64,000 nucleotides of DNA from JABDMH01 sp965223165 (lineage in GTDB: Bacteria > Bacteroidota > Bacteroidia > Chitinophagales > Saprospiraceae). Of the stretch, positions 63,418 to 64,000 are shown piece after piece. The first letter of the stretch is position 1. Each line of letters starts with the position of its first letter. Below the pieces are notes generated by a model. It was given only the letters and a program-made list of their open reading frames with translations, was not told the origin of the DNA and did no database searches. Position numbers and translations under genes: made by a program. The stretch spans positions 1 through 64,000 of the forward strand of contig CBDCVQ010000014.1 of the NCBI GenBank assembly GCA_965223165.1, given 5' to 3'.

Positions 63418-64000
63418 ATGTGTATGGATTTCAGCAATCCCCAAATCATTGGAGGCATATGCTTCGTGGTGCTCATTCTTGTGGAGATCGTCTTCAGCCT
63501 GAAATATGACCGCGAGTTGTACGAATGGAAGGACCTCGCTGCCTCCTCCACCATGGGCATCGGCTCTGCGATCATCGCGATATTTACCAAGGCAGCGACG
63601 ATCGGGTTTTTCTTTGTGATCTATTATGCCATGAACCCCGAGGTGGACGGCGTCCGGACCAATGTGTTTGGCTGGGAGGCATTTGGATGGGCCTGGTACA
63701 CTTGGATCATTTGCCAGATCTTGGACGACTTCAGCTACTATTGGTTTCACCGGGCCAACCATGAGATACGATTCTTCTGGGCGGCGCACATCGTGCATCA
63801 TTCGTCCGATCATTTTAACCTAGGCACCGGCGTACGCAATGGCTGGGTGACCTTGTTTTACAAGCCGCTATTCTACATGTGGCTACCTGCCATTGGCTTT
63901 CACCCAGTGATGGTCGTGACTTGCATGGTCATCGAATCCTTTTGGCAGTTTCAACTGCACACGCAATTTGTCCCAAGATTGGGCTGGCTGGAGAGATTTC
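63418..64000 (+). CDS. Fatty acid hydroxylase/sterol desaturase family protein (cut by window edge)
   Basis: 194 residues visible. Membrane protein with His-box motifs for a di-iron site: DDFSYYWFHRANHE and AHIVHHSSDHFN. Helices at the N-terminus (GGICFVVLILVEIVF, FTKAATIGFFFVIYY). It probably hydroxylates or desaturates a lipid chain. Starts at ATG 63418 or 63424 after a run of eight A; an ATG at 63381 with a better ribosome site is in another frame. The C-terminal His boxes lie outside the window. Confidence 0.88.
   Translation, partial: MCMDFSNPQIIGGICFVVLILVEIVFSLKYDRELYEWKDLAASSTMGIGSAIIAIFTKAATIGFFFVIYYAMNPEVDGVRTNVFGWEAFGWAWYTWIICQILDDFSYYWFHRANHEIRFFWAAHIVHHSSDHFNLGTGVRNGWVTLFYKPLFYMWLPAIGFHPVMVVTCMVIESFWQFQLHTQFVPRLGWLERF

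Overview
The window looks like a chromosome segment of a Bacteroidota bacterium. The evidence is a LytS/LytTR pair whose sensor has a beta-propeller ectodomain, many short lipoproteins with a lipobox Cys, and IS66 and IS21 elements with Bacteroidota-style proteins. A Saprospiria-like relative is my guess, not something the sequence proves. It has two parts: a repeat-rich accessory region (1 to about 46,300) and ordinary core genes (about 46,400 to 64,000).

The accessory region is a head-to-tail array of one mobile unit, seen as the tail of unit 0, units 1 to 4, and a wrecked unit 5. A full unit reads: tyrosine recombinase IntA, recombinase-like IntB (key catalytic residues missing), ORF6N-domain protein, a 1.0-1.3 kb GC-rich gene-free stretch full of inverted repeats, a cargo cassette (nuclease-type polymorphic-toxin C-terminus, immunity protein, convergent XRE regulator), then a SymE-like protein overlapping a large CHC2/Toprim primase with a AAA+ domain. 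AGTACCTCA repeats and a 9-bp inverted repeat sit between primase and IntA and run into the IntA start. The left halves (Int, ORF6N, GC-rich) fall into two types, units 1+2 and units 3+4. The right halves (cargo, SymE, primase) group differently: units 2+3 are nearly identical, unit 1 is another version, and unit 4 carries an unrelated toxin and lacks SymE and primase. The array is therefore a mosaic in which the toxin/immunity/XRE block changes while the mobility and replication backbone stays. I consider this the most likely undescribed system in the window.

The array has decayed and been invaded. An IS21 splits ORF6N of unit 2 and a second copy splits IntA of unit 5. An IS66 sits in the GC-rich stretch of unit 3. 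At the right end a group II intron, itself carrying a second IS66, lies between the 3' part of an XRE gene and the tip of a third IS66. An ISL3 transposase fragment and a last scrap of IntB at about 46.2 kb mark the outer limit of the debris.

The core region encodes a metallo-beta-lactamase-fold hydrolase, a dynamin-like GTPase, an SH3-like exported protein, a polysaccharide deacetylase, a LytTR regulator and its sensor kinase, a CPA1-type Na+/H+ antiporter, two lipoproteins, a PadR-PspC pair, two heptanucleotide repeat tracts, and a tightly packed run of M20 peptidase, nitrilase, uracil-DNA-glycosylase-like protein and LpxL-like acyltransferase. It ends in a fatty acid hydroxylase/sterol desaturase gene cut by the window edge.
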